Positions 39,821-52,124 of a DNA stretch of 64,000 nt are shown here, in pieces. How positions within the stretch are numbered: the first letter of the stretch is position 1; each line of letters opens with the position of its first letter. Under the pieces are notes generated by a model. It saw nothing but the letters and a program-made list of their open reading frames with translations, searched no databases and was not told where the DNA came from. Made by a program: the position numbers and the translations under genes. The DNA is from Leptodactylus fallax (lineage: Eukaryota > Chordata > Amphibia > Anura > Leptodactylidae). The stretch covers positions 798,001 to 862,000 of the forward strand of contig CAMRHE010000501.1 of NCBI GenBank assembly GCA_947044405.1, read 5' to 3'.

Positions 39821-41491
39821 CACTGTGTTCCAAATTATTATGCAAATAATATTTTCTCATATTTTCCAAAATTACCTATATGAATTGCAGTCATTGTAAT
39901 TTTCCAGTCATCAACTATTCGAGTATAATTGAAAGGTTTTTGAACAAACTGCCTATGATAACAGTATATTAAAAAAAAAAAATAAACACTCAAAATGCAT
40001 GTTCTAAATTATTATGCACAGCAGAATTTGCAACCTTTTCATTTTTATTAAGAACAAAAAAATGGTCATTGTGAAATTCTAAGCATTAGCAGGTTATTAC
40101 AAACTGAACTCAAACAGTTTTCAAGCCAAAACTTTATTCGAGGTGATGTTCCATTTGCACATAGGACCCCTTGTTGGAAAGAAGCTTCTGAACTCTCTCG
40201 TCCATTGAATTTGTCAGTTTTTGGATGCTTTCTGCTTCAATTGTTTTGCATGAGGACAGAATCCCCTCCCAGAGCTGTTGCTTAGATGAGAACTGCCTCC
40301 CGCCATCATAGACACTCCTTTGGATGATGCTCCAGAGGTTCTCAATGGGGTTGAGGTCAGGGGAGCATGGCGGCCACACCATAAGTTTGTCCCCTTTTAT
40401 GCCCATAGCAGCCAGAGATGCAGATGTGTTATTTGCAGCATGAGACGGTGCATTATCAGGCATGAAAATGATCTTTCTGCGGGATGCATGGTTCTTCTTC
40501 TTGAACCATGGCAGGAAGTGCTGTTTGAGAAACTCCACATACATTATGGAGTTCATCTTTACCCCTTCAGGGATCCTAAAGGGGCCGACAATCTCTCTCC
40601 CCATGATTCCAGCCCAAAACATTACTCCACCTCCTCCTTGTTGGCGCCGTAGCCGTGTTTGCATGGGGTGTCCATCAACAAGCCATCCTCCACTCCATCC
40701 ATCTGGACCATCGAGCGTTGCTCGGCACTCATCGGTCTTCATGTATTGTTTGGCCCGCTGGAGCCGTTTCTGCTTGTGTGCAGTGGATAGAGGAGGTCGA
40801 CAGGATGGCTTATGCACAGCTGCAAACCTCTGAAGGACCCTGCATCTTGTTGTTCGGGGGGACATTGGAGGCACCAGCAGCTTCAAAAACTTGTCTGCTG
40901 CTATGACAAGGCATTTTTGAAGCTGCTCTTTTAACCTGACATAATTGCCTGTTGGAAAGAGTCCTCAATTTTCCCTTATCAGCACGCACACGTGTGTGCT
41001 GGGAATCAGCTACATACTTCTTGATTGTGCGATGATCACGATGAAGTGTCTTGGCAATGTTGATTGTAGTCATGCCTTGACCTAAACACTCCACAATTTG
41101 TTGCTTCTCAGCAGCCGACACATTCTTTTTCTTTCCCATTTTGGCTGATAATGTAGGCTGCTTAATAATGTGGGACAGCCTTCTTAAGTAGTCTTGCCTT
41201 TAATTGGACACACCTGCCAAACTAATTAGCACAGGTGTCTGGAATTGCTTTCAGTGATATAAAGAGCCCTGACACACATCACCAGCAATGAGTAACTGAC
41301 AAACAAAAAAAATTCTTACCTTATCTGAAACTGGCTTGGCTAAAATCCCTTTTGCTGTCTCAAGACTCGGTGAGTCAAAAGCAAACTGAGGATCTGTCAC
41401 ATCCAGCAGAGGGCACATGAGCTCCCAGCTCCTATCCCATAATGCCTTAACACTCCTAAACACGTTTTGCATAATAATTTGGAACACAGTG
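39821..41491 (-). mobile_element. Tc1/mariner DNA transposon (copy 4), minus orientation
   Basis: 1671 bp between TA dinucleotides (39819-39820 and 41492-41493). Ends CACTGTGTTCCAAATTATTA and complement ending GGAACACAGTG. Transposase on the minus strand, broken. A different family again from copies 1-3. Confidence 0.93.
40134..41139 (-). pseudogene. Tc1 transposase, frameshifted and internally deleted (copy 4)
   Basis: Begins MGKKKNVSAAEKQQIVECLG at 41139 with a helix-turn-helix (INIAKTLHRDHRTIKKYV), shifts frame near 40850-40880 (after SRQVFEAAGAS), and continues to the stop at 40134. TDECRATLDG (first Asp), FMPDNAPSHAA (second Asp) and SPDLNPIENLW (Glu) are kept. A short stretch before TDECRA, expected in intact relatives, seems deleted. 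Confidence 0.9.
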
Positions 41492-41741
41492 TATAATAAT
41501 TAATCCCCCCAAATCTAATGTATAAAGCGCTATGGAGGTTATAACCTCATTCACACTGCTCGCCTTGGCACTTCAGTACACACAATGTATCAGCCCCACG
41601 GCGAGGCCGCCAACAGGAGCCGCACGTCAGCCCCACCGCACCCACCCGGGACCCCTACTGCAGGGACATCTTCAGGGTTAGAACAGAATATAGCGATAAA
41701 ACATAGAAGAGGCCACCTCGGCTGCGACACTGAATACCCCA

Positions 41742-41755
41742 CCACTAGAGGGCGC
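41742..41755 (+). promoter_or_regulatory. CTCF-consensus match (+)
   Basis: CCACTAGAGGGCGC fits all 14 positions of CCASYAGRKGGCRS. Binding is not shown. Confidence 0.45.
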
Positions 41756-41872
41756 TCTGGACTTTCTAGCAGATTCAGACAAGAAGCAGAAAATGTTTCA
41801 TGGAGTGAAATTTAATATTCGCAGCTCCACAAAGAGACCGTGATGTACAATAAATAGAGCGCAACAGCAAAA

Positions 41873-41886
41873 CTGCCCCCTGGTGG
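41873..41886 (-). promoter_or_regulatory. CTCF-consensus match (-)
   Basis: Plus strand CTGCCCCCTGGTGG, i.e. CCACCAGGGGGCAG on the minus strand, an exact match to CCASYAGRKGGCRS, 118 bp from and pointing towards the plus-strand site. Confidence 0.5.
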
Positions 41887-42188
41887 AGAACCACAGTCCA
41901 GCAATGAGTGCAGCTCGTCCTCCAGCAAAACCCACACCAGTCCTGAGTAACCGGGAAAACGCTTTGCTTGATTAGTTACATCCAGAGCTGCATTCACAAT
42001 TCTGCAGTTCACCAGTGAGTACTCAGCCTGCAGGAAATCTCTCACTGCTGCCATCTGCTGGTTCTATGTTTGAAATAGTCTGAATGGCGGTGACAGCGCC
42101 GCAGTGTAGGCCGGACCCTGCTAAGCTGCCGAGCTCCAGGTGTCAGCAGAGTTGTCACTGAGGCTTTGGATGTGACTGGATGTAACAG

Positions 42189-44548
42189 TCGATAAGAGTG
42201 CAGCAATGAATCGCAACGTATAGTGAGCAGATGTAGCAGAGGTGAATCACAACGTATAGTGAGCAGATGTAGCAGAGGTGAATCACAAGGTATAGTGAGC
42301 AGATGTAGCAGCGGTGAATCACAATGTATAGTGAGCAGATGTAGCAGAGTGCAGCGATGAATCACAACATATAGTGAGCAGATGTAGCAGAGGTGAATCA
42401 CAACGTATAGTGAGCAGATGTAGCAGAGGTGAATCACAACGTATAGTGAGCAGATGTAGCAGAGGTGAATCACAGCGTATAGTGAGCAGATGTAGCAGAG
42501 GTGAATCACAGCGTATAGTGAGCAGATGTAGCAGAGGTGAATCACAACGTATAGTGAGCAGATGTAGCAGCGATGAATCACAATGTATAGTGAGCAGATG
42601 TAGCAGAGGTGAATCACAACGTATAGTGAGCAGATGTAGCAGAGGTGAATCACAAGGTATAGCGAGCAGATGTAGCAGCGGTGAATCACAATGTATAGTG
42701 AGCAGATGTAGCAGAGTGCAGCGATGAATCACAACATATAGTGAGCAGATGTAGCAGAGGTGAATCACAGCGTATAGTGAGCAGATGTAGCAGAGTGCAG
42801 CGATGAATCACAACATATAGTGAGCAGATGTAGCAGAGGTGAATCACAATGTATAGTGAGAAGATGTAGCAGAGGTGAATCACAACGTATAGTGAGCAGA
42901 TGTAGCAGAGGTGAATCGCAACGTATAGTGTGCAGATGTAGCAGCGATGAATCACAATGTATAGTGAGCAGATGTAGCAGAGTGCAGCGGTGAATCACAA
43001 TGTATAGAGATGTAGCAGAGGTGAATCACAATGTATAGTGAGCAGATGTAGCAGAGTGCAGCGGTGAATCACAAGGTATAGTGAGCAGATGTAGCAGAGT
43101 GCAGCGGTGAATCACAAGGTATAGTGAGCAGATGTAGCAGAGGTGAATCACAAGGTATAGTGAGCAGATGTAGCAGCGGTGAATCACAACGTATAGTGAG
43201 CAGATGTAGCAGAGGTGAATCACAAGGTATAGCGAGCAGATGTAGCAGCGGTGAATCACAATGTATAGTGAGCAGATGTAGCAGAGTGCAGCGATGAATC
43301 ACAACATATAGTGAGCAGATGTAGCAGAGGTGAATCACAACGTATAGTGAGAAGATGTAGCAGAGGTGAATCACAACGTATAGTGAGCAGATGTAGCAGA
43401 GTGCAGCGGTGAATCACAATGTATAGTGAGCAGATGTAGCAGAGGTGAATCACAATATATAGTGAGCAGATGTAGCAGAGGTGAATCACAACGTATAGTG
43501 AGCAGATGTAGCAGAGTGCAGCGATGAATCACAACGTATAGTGAGCAGATGTAGCAGAGTGCAGTGGTGAATCACAACGTATAGTGTGCAGATGTAGCAG
43601 CGATGAATCACAACGTATAGTGAGCAGATGTAGCAGAGTGCAGCGATGAATCACAACGTATAGTGAGCAGATGTAGCAGAGGTGAATCACAATGTATAGT
43701 GAGCAGATGTAGCAGAGGTGAATCACAACGTATAGTGAGCAGATGTAGCAGAGTGCGGCGGTGAATCACAATGTATGGTGAGCAGATGTAGCAGAGGTGA
43801 ATCACAGCGTATAGTGAGCAGATGTAGCAGAGGTGAATCACAAGGTATAGTGAGCAGATGTAGCAGAGGTGAATCACAAGGTATAATGAGCAGATGTAGC
43901 AGAGGTGAATCACAAGGTATAGTGAGCAGATGTAGCAGAGGTGAATCACAAGGTATAGTGAGCAGATGTAGCAGAGGTGAATCACAAGGTATAGTGAGCA
44001 GATGTAGCAGAGGTGAATCACAAGGTATAGTGAGCAGATGTAGCAGAGGTGAATCACAGCGTATAGTGAGCAGATGTAGCAGCGATGAATCACAATGTAT
44101 AGTGAGCAGATGTAGCAGCGATGAATCACAATGTATAGTGAGCAGATGTAGCAGAGTGCAGTGGTGAATCACAACGTATAGTGTGCAGATGTAGCAGAGG
44201 TGAATCACAATGTATAGTGAGCAGATGTAGCAGAGGTGAATCACAACGTATAGTGAGCAGATGTAGCAGAGTGCGGCGGTGAATCACAACGTATAGTGAG
44301 CAGATGTAGCAGAGGTGAATCACAATGTATAGTGAGCAGATGTAGCAGAGGTGACTCACAATGTATAGTGAGCAGATGTAGCAGAGTGCAGTGGTGAATC
44401 ACAACGTATAGTGAGCAGATGTAGCAGAGGTGAATCACAACGTATAGTGAGCAGATGTAGCAGAGTGCGGCGGTGAATCACAATGTATAGTGAGCAGATG
44501 TAGCAGAGGTGAATCACAACGTATAGTGAGCAGATGTAGTAGAGTGCG
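42189..44548. repeat. 36/43-bp minisatellite downstream of MANF
   Basis: About 63 copies of a 36-bp unit (GTAGCAGAGGTGAATCACAA, then a variable base pair, then TATAGTGAGCAGAT); 43-bp copies carry GTAGCAGAGTGCAGCGATG. Ends some 250 bp past the presumed MANF poly(A) site. Several ORFs on both strands are by-products. Confidence 0.97.
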
Positions 44549-44804
44549 GCGCTGTCACCACTATTTGCTGCTCATGTTGCTCGGCCCTCCTGAGAGTCTA
44601 TTCTTAAATACAGTCTCTTTAGGAATACAGCTCTGCAGGTGTCAGTAATACAGTGGCGTTGCGTGCGGACATGCTGACCCCTCCCCGCTGTATGTGTCTA
44701 TGGTGCTGCTGCCTGGTGAAATACTGATGATGTCCAGCCGCCATTTGTTGGCTACAGCAGAGTCGGCGCCGCTCGCCACAAGCCCGGGGCACGACACGCT
44801 CAGC

Positions 44805-45061
44805 AGGATTCAGAGTGGATTCTTTTATTTTCATAGAAAAAATGCCACTCAACAAAATAAAAAAATATCATAAACCAGTGAGGAGGGCGCGGACAGGAGG
44901 AGCCGTCTACAGGACGATGCCGCGCCCGCCCCCCCCGCCCGCACCCTCCACAACAACAGAAAGGAAAAAAAATCTATTTAATAAAAAAGTAAATTAAACT
45001 AGGATTGAGGTCCAGTCCGAGCCCCGGCGCGGGGTCCGTGTACGAGTCCATGATGGCAGGG
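44805..45061 (-). other. MANF: MANF 3' untranslated region (probable)
   Basis: From the MANF stop leftward to the minus-strand AATAAA at 44824-44829. The extent is inferred from that signal. Confidence 0.6.
44824..44829 (-). terminator. Poly(A) signal, probably MANF
   Basis: Plus strand TTTATT (AATAAA on the MANF strand), about 235 bp after the stop codon. Confidence 0.6.
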
Positions 45062-45246
45062 TCAGAGGTCCGTCCGTGCATTCGCTGCATTGGGGGCGTA
45101 TTTGGGCATCAGCTCGTTGATCTTGCGGATGTAGTCGGACTTCTCTACGCAGCCCTTGCAGCTCTCGCCCCAGTCGTCCAGGATTTTCTTCAGTTCTTTC
45201 ACCCTCAGCTTCTTGAAATCCACCGTGCTCAGGTCAATCTGCTTGT
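45062..45246 (-). CDS. MANF: MANF coding exon 4
   Basis: Encodes [20 protein letters not shown] through CKGC to ARTDL and TGA (45062-45064). Acceptor CTCCTCAG. Confidence 0.95.
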
Positions 45247-48200
45247 CTGAGGAGAGAAGGGAGAGGTCAGGCCACGCCCAGGCACCGCCCCCTGCCCACA
45301 GGCACCGCCCCCAGTCCCCGCCCAGCACTCACCGTATTTCAGCTCACAGATCTGACCGTCCTTCTTCTTCAGCTTCTCGCAGATCTTCTCGGCAGGGATG
45401 TGGTGACTGAGCGGCTTCGAGACCTCATTGGTGATCTTTGTGGCCGCGTCGCTGGTGGCCCCGATGTAATAGCACTAAAGAGGAAGATGAAGGTCAAGAC
45501 CTCGTGTAACGTCCCAACTACCCCAGAGCAGACTGACCACGAGCCGGGTGTGGTATTAATCGAAAAATAACCGATCAACCGGCAAAACCGCGGCGACTAT
45601 TTCAGTTATTACAATATTTATGGTTTCATTCAGACTAAACCAGAACTGCTAATATTAGAGGCGATCAGACACACACACCAGGGTACTCGCCTCCCCCCGG
45701 GCCCCGGCGCCTCTGACTGACATCACACCACATGACGCTGCGGCCCAATCACAGGTCTCAGCAATCCCTGACATCAGGCCGAAGCACCAAAGACACCCGG
45801 GAATTACACCGGAGCCCGGGGGAGGAGAGTAACACTGATTTATAATGTCTGACACCCGGAGCCCCCGCTTATTAAACTCCGAGGTCTGAAGGGACATCAC
45901 AGTATAATAGCAGATATGGTTCAACCATGTTCAGTCCAAACAAAACCGCCGGGCACAAGGTTCACCCAACACAGTCATACTGTAAAAGGGGCAGATTATA
46001 CAGTCACCACTAGGGGGAGCTCACTACATACAGATTATACAGTCACCACTAGGGGGAGCTCACTACATACAGATTATACAGTCACCACTAGAGGGAGCTC
46101 ACTACATACAGATTATACAGTCACCACTAGGAGGAGCTCACTACATACAGATTATACAGTCACCACTAGGAGGAGCTCACTACATACAGATTATACAGTC
46201 ACCACTAGGGGGAGCTCACTACATACAGATTATACAGTCACCACTAGGGGGAGCTCACTACATACAGATTATACAGTCATCACCAGAGGGAGCTCACTAC
46301 ATACAGATTATACAGTCACCACTAGCAGGAGCTCACTACATACAGATTATACAGTCACCACTAGGGGGAGCTCACTACATACAGATTATACAGTCACCAC
46401 TAGAGGGAGCTCACTACATACAGATTATACAGTCACCACTAGGGGGAGCTCACTACATACAGATTATACAGTCACCACTAGTGGGAGCTCACTACATACA
46501 GATTATACAGTCACCACTAGAGGGAGCTCACTACATACAGATTATACAGCCACCACTAGAGGGAGCTCACTACATACAGATTATACAGTCACCACTAGAG
46601 GGAGCTCACTACATACAGATTATACAGTCACCACTAGGGGGAGCTCACTACATACAGATTATACAGTCACCACTAGGAGGAGCTCACTACATACAGATTA
46701 TACAGTCACCACTAGAGGGAGCTCACTACATACAGATTATACAGTCACCACTAGCAGGAGCTAACTACATACAGATTATACAGCCCCACTAGAGGGCGCT
46801 CACTACATACAGATTATACAGTCACCACTAGGGGGAGCTCACGACATACAGATTATACAGTCACCACTAGAGGGAGCTCACGACATACAGATTATACAGT
46901 CACCACTAGAGGGAGCTCACTACATACAGATTATACAGTCACCACTAGGAGGAGCTCACTACATACAGATTATACAGTCACCACTAGAGGGAGGTCACTA
47001 CATACAGATTATACAGTCACCACTAGAGGGAGCTCACTACATACAGGTTATACATCCACCACTAGGGGGAGCGCACTACATGCAGATTATACATTCACCA
47101 ATAGAGGGAGCTCACTACATACAGATTATACAGGCACCACTAGGGGGAGCTCACTACATACAGATTATACAGTCACCACTAGGAGGAGCTCACTACATAC
47201 AGATTATACAGTCACCACTAGGAGGAGCTCACTACATACAGATTATACAGTCACCACTAGAGGGAGCTCACTACATACAGATTATACAGTCACCACTAGG
47301 GGGAGCTCACTACATACAGATTATACAGTGACCACTAGAGGGAGCTCACTGCATACAGATTATACAGCCCCACTAGAGGGAGCTCACTACATACAGATTA
47401 TACAGTCACCACTAGTGGGAGCTCACTACATACAGATTATACAGTCACCACTAGGAGGAGCTCACTACATACAGATTATACAGTCACCACTAGAGGGAGC
47501 TCACTACATACAGATTATACAGTCACCACTAGGGGGAGCTCACTACATACAGATTATACAGTCACCACTAGGAGGAGCTCACTACATACAGATTATACAG
47601 TCACCACTAGGGGGAGCTCACTACATACAGATTATACAGTGACCACTAGGAGGAGCTCACTACATACAGATTATACAGTCACCACTAGGAGGAGCTCACT
47701 ACATACAGATTATACAGTGACCACTAGAGGGAGCTCACTGCATACAGATTATACAGTCACCACTAGAGGGAGCTCACTACATACAGATTATACAGTCACC
47801 ACTAGAGGGAGCTCACTACATACAGATTATACAGTCACCACTAGAGGGAGCTCACTACATACAGATTATACAGTCACCACTAGGAGGAGCTCACTACATA
47901 CAGATTATACAGTCACTACTAGAGGGAGCTCACTACATACAGATTATACAGTCACCACTAGAGGGAGCTCACTACATACAGAATATAAAGTCACCACTAG
48001 GAGGAGCTCACTACATACAGATTATACAGTCACCACTAGAGGGAGCTCACTACATACAGATTATACAGTCACTACTAGAGGGAGCTCACTACATACAGAT
48101 TATACAGTCACCACTAGAGGGAGCTCACTACATACAGATTATACAGCCACCACTAGGGGGAGCTCACTACATACAGATTATACAGACACCACTAGGGGGA

Positions 48201-51200
48201 GCTCACTACATACAGATTATACAGTCACCACTAGGGGGGAGCTCACTACATACAGATTATACAGTCACCACTAGGAGGAGCTCACTACATACAGAATATA
48301 AAGTCACCACTAGGAGGAGCTCACTACATACAGATTATACAGTCACCACTAGAGGGAGCTCACTACATACAGATTATACAGTCACCACTAGGGGGTGCTC
48401 ACTACATACAGATTATACAGTCACCACTAGGGGGAGCTCACTACATACAGATTATACAGTCACTACTAGGGGGAGCTCACTACATACAGATTATACAGTC
48501 ACCACTAGAGGGAGCTCACTACATACAGATTATACAGTCACCACTAGGGGGGAGCTCACTACATACAGATTATACAGTCACCACTAGGAGGAGCTCACTA
48601 CATACAGAATATAAAGTCACCACTAGGAGGAGCTCACTACATACAGATTATACAGTCACCACTAGGAGGAGCTCACTACATACAGATTATACAGTCACCA
48701 CTAGGAGGAGCTCACTACATACAGATTATACAGTCACCACTAGGAGGAGCTCACTACATACAGATTATACAGTCACCACTAGAGGGAGCTCACTACATAC
48801 AGATTATACAGTCACCACTGGGAGGAGCTCACTACATACAGATTATAGTCACCACTAGGGGGAGCTCACTACATACAGATTATACAGTCACCACTAGGGG
48901 GAGCTCACTACATACAGATTATACAGTCACCACTAGAGGGAGCTCACTACATACAGATTATACAGTCACCACTAGGGGGAGCTCACTACATACAGATTAT
49001 ACAGTCACCACTAGGGGGAGCTCACTACATACATATTATACAGTCACCACTAGAGGGAGCTCACTACATACAGATTATACAGACACCTCTAGGGGGAGCT
49101 CACTACATACAGATTATACAGTCACCACTAGGAGGAGCTCACTACATACAGATTATACAGTCACCACTAGGAGGAGCTCACTACATACAGATTATACAGT
49201 CATCACTAGAGGGAGCTCACTACATACAGATTATACAGTCACCACTAGGGGGAGCTCACTACATACAGATTATACAGACACCTCTAGAGGGAGCTCACTA
49301 CATACAGATTATACAGTCACCACTAGGGGGAGCTCACTACATACAGATTATACAGACACCTCTAGGGGGAGCTCACTACATACAGATTATACAGTGTCGT
49401 ATACAGGTGACCACCATCTTGCAAATCAATTATTAGGAAAGAAGAGGGGTTTTATGTACCCAATAAATCAATAAAAAAAAAAAAAAAAAAGCAGGTGAGT
49501 CGCGACCTACCAAAAGGGACGTATTAAAATATAAACTTTATTAAATAATTTAGATAAAAAGGGAATCCACCTATAGGACAAAGAAGAAAACCAACACAAA
49601 GACACAAATCAGGATCCAGAATACGATCACTACAGTGTCGGGATACTCGGACATAACAGTCCAGAGTATAAGGAGTGTATTATTTCTTAGCTACTGTGTA
49701 CTGTCTCTTTAACATATCATTCAGTACAACATAGGAATTGCTATTTACTAAGTCTGAATCTCTCAGGACTCAACTAAAAAACTCCGATGGCGGCGCTACA
49801 GACTCCCTCGCCATTCCTCGCCAGCGGCAGACTCTCTCTCTCTTTGCACTGTTTGCCAGTGTTAGGAGCCAGACTAATTGTTTGCTGGCTCGTTAGCAAA
49901 TCTCGGCGCAAAGCCCAACATGGCGACCTGCTCCTACTCATACACTAACACTGACGCGTTTCTCATCTCTCATTCCATTGGGTGGATTTCCCCCCTTTTT
50001 ATCTAAATTATTTAATAAAGTTTCTATTTTAATACGTCCCTTTTGGTAGGTCGCGACTCACCGCCATCTTGGCTCCACCCTCTCTGGTGCCTCGTGTAAG
50101 TGATTGTTCACACACAGCAGTGTCTGCCTTGGGAGCTGCAAAATGACAAATGATCTGACTGATCTCATAGAAGAAGTCTGCAGATCTAATGCCGGGAAAG
50201 CTGGGTGACAACTGACAGCTGCACACCATTCAGAACTCGCAGAAAGCTGAATGATATATCGGCAGATGAGGCGAGAACCTTTAAAAGGGAGTCTGTCAGC
50301 ACAAAATGGAGCTGCAAATGACTGCCAGGACCTTGTGGGGTGTCAGATCTGTGTACAATGATGGATTTCATATTCAGGTTCTTCTTTATGCAAATGAGCA
50401 GAATGGGGCATTAGGGGAGTGGCTTTCCATCAATGGGCGTCACTCCCTGCTGCACAGCTCCACCCACTAACTGTGCTGTGCGAGTCTGATGATGTCACAC
50501 TGGCCTATGTGAAGCCGCCTCCTTCACTCCCGGGGACAATGTGACAGTGTGTGCCCTGAGCCGACGGCCCTACAAGGTCCTGCGAGTAGTTTATAGCTCC
50601 GTGTGCTGACAGACTCCCTTTAACCACTTGTGGGACGTGTTGGTATAAATGAAATCATGTGACCTCCTGCACATTATTACGGTATGACAGCGGCAGATCT
50701 GCCGACGCCATTCACACGGTACGTACAAATCGGTTTTCTTTCCCTTTCACGGCGTCACATGACCTCTGCAGCTCCTTCTCCACTGCGGCCGGCGTAAACT
50801 CCACGTTCTTCTCCTTAAGGGACTGATAGAAGCGGCTCAGGAAGGAAACACAAACTGCGGGGAGAAGACACAGGGTGAGAACTAGCGCCACCTACTGACG
50901 GCCGCCCCTCATCGCAGACCCCCATACTGACGGCCTCCCCTCATCGCAGACCCCCATACTGACGGCCTCCCCTCATCGCAGACCCCCATACTGACGGCCT
51001 CCCCTCATCGCAGACCCCCATACTGACAGCCTCCCCTCATCGCAGACCCCCATACTGACGGCCTCCCCTCATCGCAGACCCCCATACTGACAGCCTCCCC
51101 TCATCGCAGACCCCCATACTGACGGCCTCCCCTCATCGCAGACCCCCATACTGACGGCCTCCCCTCATCGCAGACCCCCATACTGACGGCCTCCCCTCAT

Positions 51201-52124
51201 CGCAGACCCCCATACTGACGGCCTCCCCTCATCGCAGACCCCCATACTGACGGCCTCCCCTCATCGCAGACCCCCATACTGACGGCCTCCCCTCTTGTCG
51301 CAGACCCCCATACTGACGGCCTTCCTCTTGTCGCGGGCCCCCTCCCCACTGACGGCCTCCCTCTTGTCGCGGGCCCCCCTCCCCACTGACGGCCTCCCTC
51401 TTGTCGCGGGCCCCCCTCCCCACTGACGGCCTCCCTCTTGTCGCGGGCCCCCCTCCCCACTGACGGCCTCCCTCTTGTCGCGGGCCCCCCTCCCCACTGA
51501 CGGCCTCCCTCTTGTCACAGACCCCCCCCACTGACGGTCTCCCTCTTGTCACAGACCCCCCTCCACACTGACGGCCTCCCTCTTGTCGCGGGCCCCCCTC
51601 CCCACTGACGGCCTCCCTCTTGTCGCGGGCCCCCCTCCCCACTGACGGCCTCCCTCTTGTCGCGGGCCCCCCTCCCCACTGACGGCCTCCCTCTTGTCGC
51701 GGGCCCCCCTCCCCACTGACGGCCTCCCTCTTGTCGCGGGCCCCCCTCCCCACTGACGGCCTCCCTCTTGTCACAGACCCCCCCACTGACGGTCTCCCTC
51801 TTGTCACAGACCCCCCTCCACACTGACGGCCTCCCTCTTGTCGCGGGCCCCCCTCCCCACTGACGGCCTCCCTCTTGTCACAGACCCCCCCACTGACGGC
51901 CTCCCTCTTGTCACAGACCCCCCTCCACACTGACGGCCTCCCTCTTGTCACAGACCCCCCACACAGACGTCCCCCCCGTTATCACCCCCCTCCCCATGTG
52001 ACCCCCATTACAGCTTCCCCCTGTGACTCCACTCACCCTCGCACTCCCCCGGTCTCAGCGCCTGGCCCCGGGCGGGCAGTAGCAGCAGGATCCCGGTCAC
52101 GGTCAGGGCGCTCACCGTCCTCAT
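45062..52124 (-). CDS. MANF: MANF, mesencephalic astrocyte-derived neurotrophic factor; four exons
   Basis: Coding exons, in order on the minus strand: 52124-52037, 50854-50727, 45474-45333, 45246-45062; all GT-AG introns, phases agree, 180 codons plus stop (human 182). Residues 1-22 form a signal peptide ([12 protein letters not shown] core) cut before LRPGECEVC, as in human. The saposin-like N-domain follows, then a SAP-like C-domain with the CKGC motif (149-152). The protein ends RTDL, the KDEL-type ER retention signal of MANF. Eight cysteines in the mature part match the family. MANF binds GRP78/BiP, is induced by ER stress and is secreted when ER calcium falls. Sequence differs from human mainly in exon 2 ([20 protein letters not shown]). 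Introns 1 and 2 hold large arrays. Confidence 0.97.
45333..45474 (-). CDS. MANF: MANF coding exon 3
   Basis: Encodes [20 protein letters not shown], then [20 protein letters not shown] and QICELKY. Acceptor CTTTAG, donor GTGAGT. Confidence 0.95.
45989..49394. repeat. 39-bp minisatellite in MANF intron 2 with CTCF-like core
   Basis: About 87 copies of a 39-bp unit: CAGATTATACAGTCACCACT, then AGGGGGAGCTCACTACATA. The AG(G/A)GGGAGC part varies between G and A. In register, CCACTAGGGGGAGC matches 13 of 14 positions of the CTCF core; the copy at 46786-46799 (CCACTAGAGGGCGC) matches all 14. ORFs on the plus strand arise because 39 is a multiple of three. Confidence 0.97.
49494..50062. mobile_element. 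MITE-like element with about 80-bp inverted ends, MANF intron 2
   Basis: Left arm 49494-49571 and right arm 49981-50062 are near-perfect inverted copies: both outer ends read GGTGAGTCGCGACCTACCAA inward, with one substitution and a few bases of indel. The 410-bp interior has no transposase. I cannot see a clear target-site duplication, so the superfamily is open. A poly-A run lies just left of it. Confidence 0.8.
50281..50623. mobile_element. TTAA-flanked MITE candidate, MANF intron 2
   Basis: Begins TTAAAAGGGAGTCTGTCAGC and ends GTGCTGACAGACTCCCTTTA plus A: about 20-bp terminal inverted repeats with TTAA at both outer ends (50281-50284, 50620-50623). About 340 bp, no coding capacity. TTAA is the piggyBac target site; assignment is inference. 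Confidence 0.7.
50727..50854 (-). CDS. MANF: MANF coding exon 2
   Basis: Encodes [20 protein letters not shown] to VKGKENRF, ending at a GTACGT donor. 5.25 kb of array-rich intron separates it from exon 3. Confidence 0.94.
50897..51962. repeat. 32/38-bp minisatellite in MANF intron 1
   Basis: About 13 copies of a 32-bp unit (CTGACGGCCTCCCCTCATCG, then CAGACCCCCATA) followed from about 51290 by about 18 copies of a 35-38-bp relative (CTGACGGCCTCCCTCTTGTC, then GCGGGCCCCCCTCCCCAC or CACAGACCCCCC). The two halves show a switch in the dominant variant. Minus-strand ORFs here are artefacts. Confidence 0.96.
52037..52124 (-). CDS. MANF: MANF coding exon 1 (signal peptide)
   Basis: ATG at 52122-52124 (minus), 29 codons plus one base: signal peptide and LRPGECE. 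Donor GTGAGT. Confidence 0.93.

Larger units (their letters stand above)
41494..42188. other. Unique spacer between copy 4 and the 36-bp array
   Basis: No gene. Holds two exact CTCF-consensus matches in opposite orientation and, near 41980, a single copy of the CCAGAGCTGC-type core seen in the 74-bp array. Confidence 0.7.

Noticed and set aside
42042..44438. Cys/Tyr/Leu-rich ORFs that look like membrane proteins
   Set aside because: They follow the 36-bp unit in several frames and break wherever a 43-bp unit occurs.
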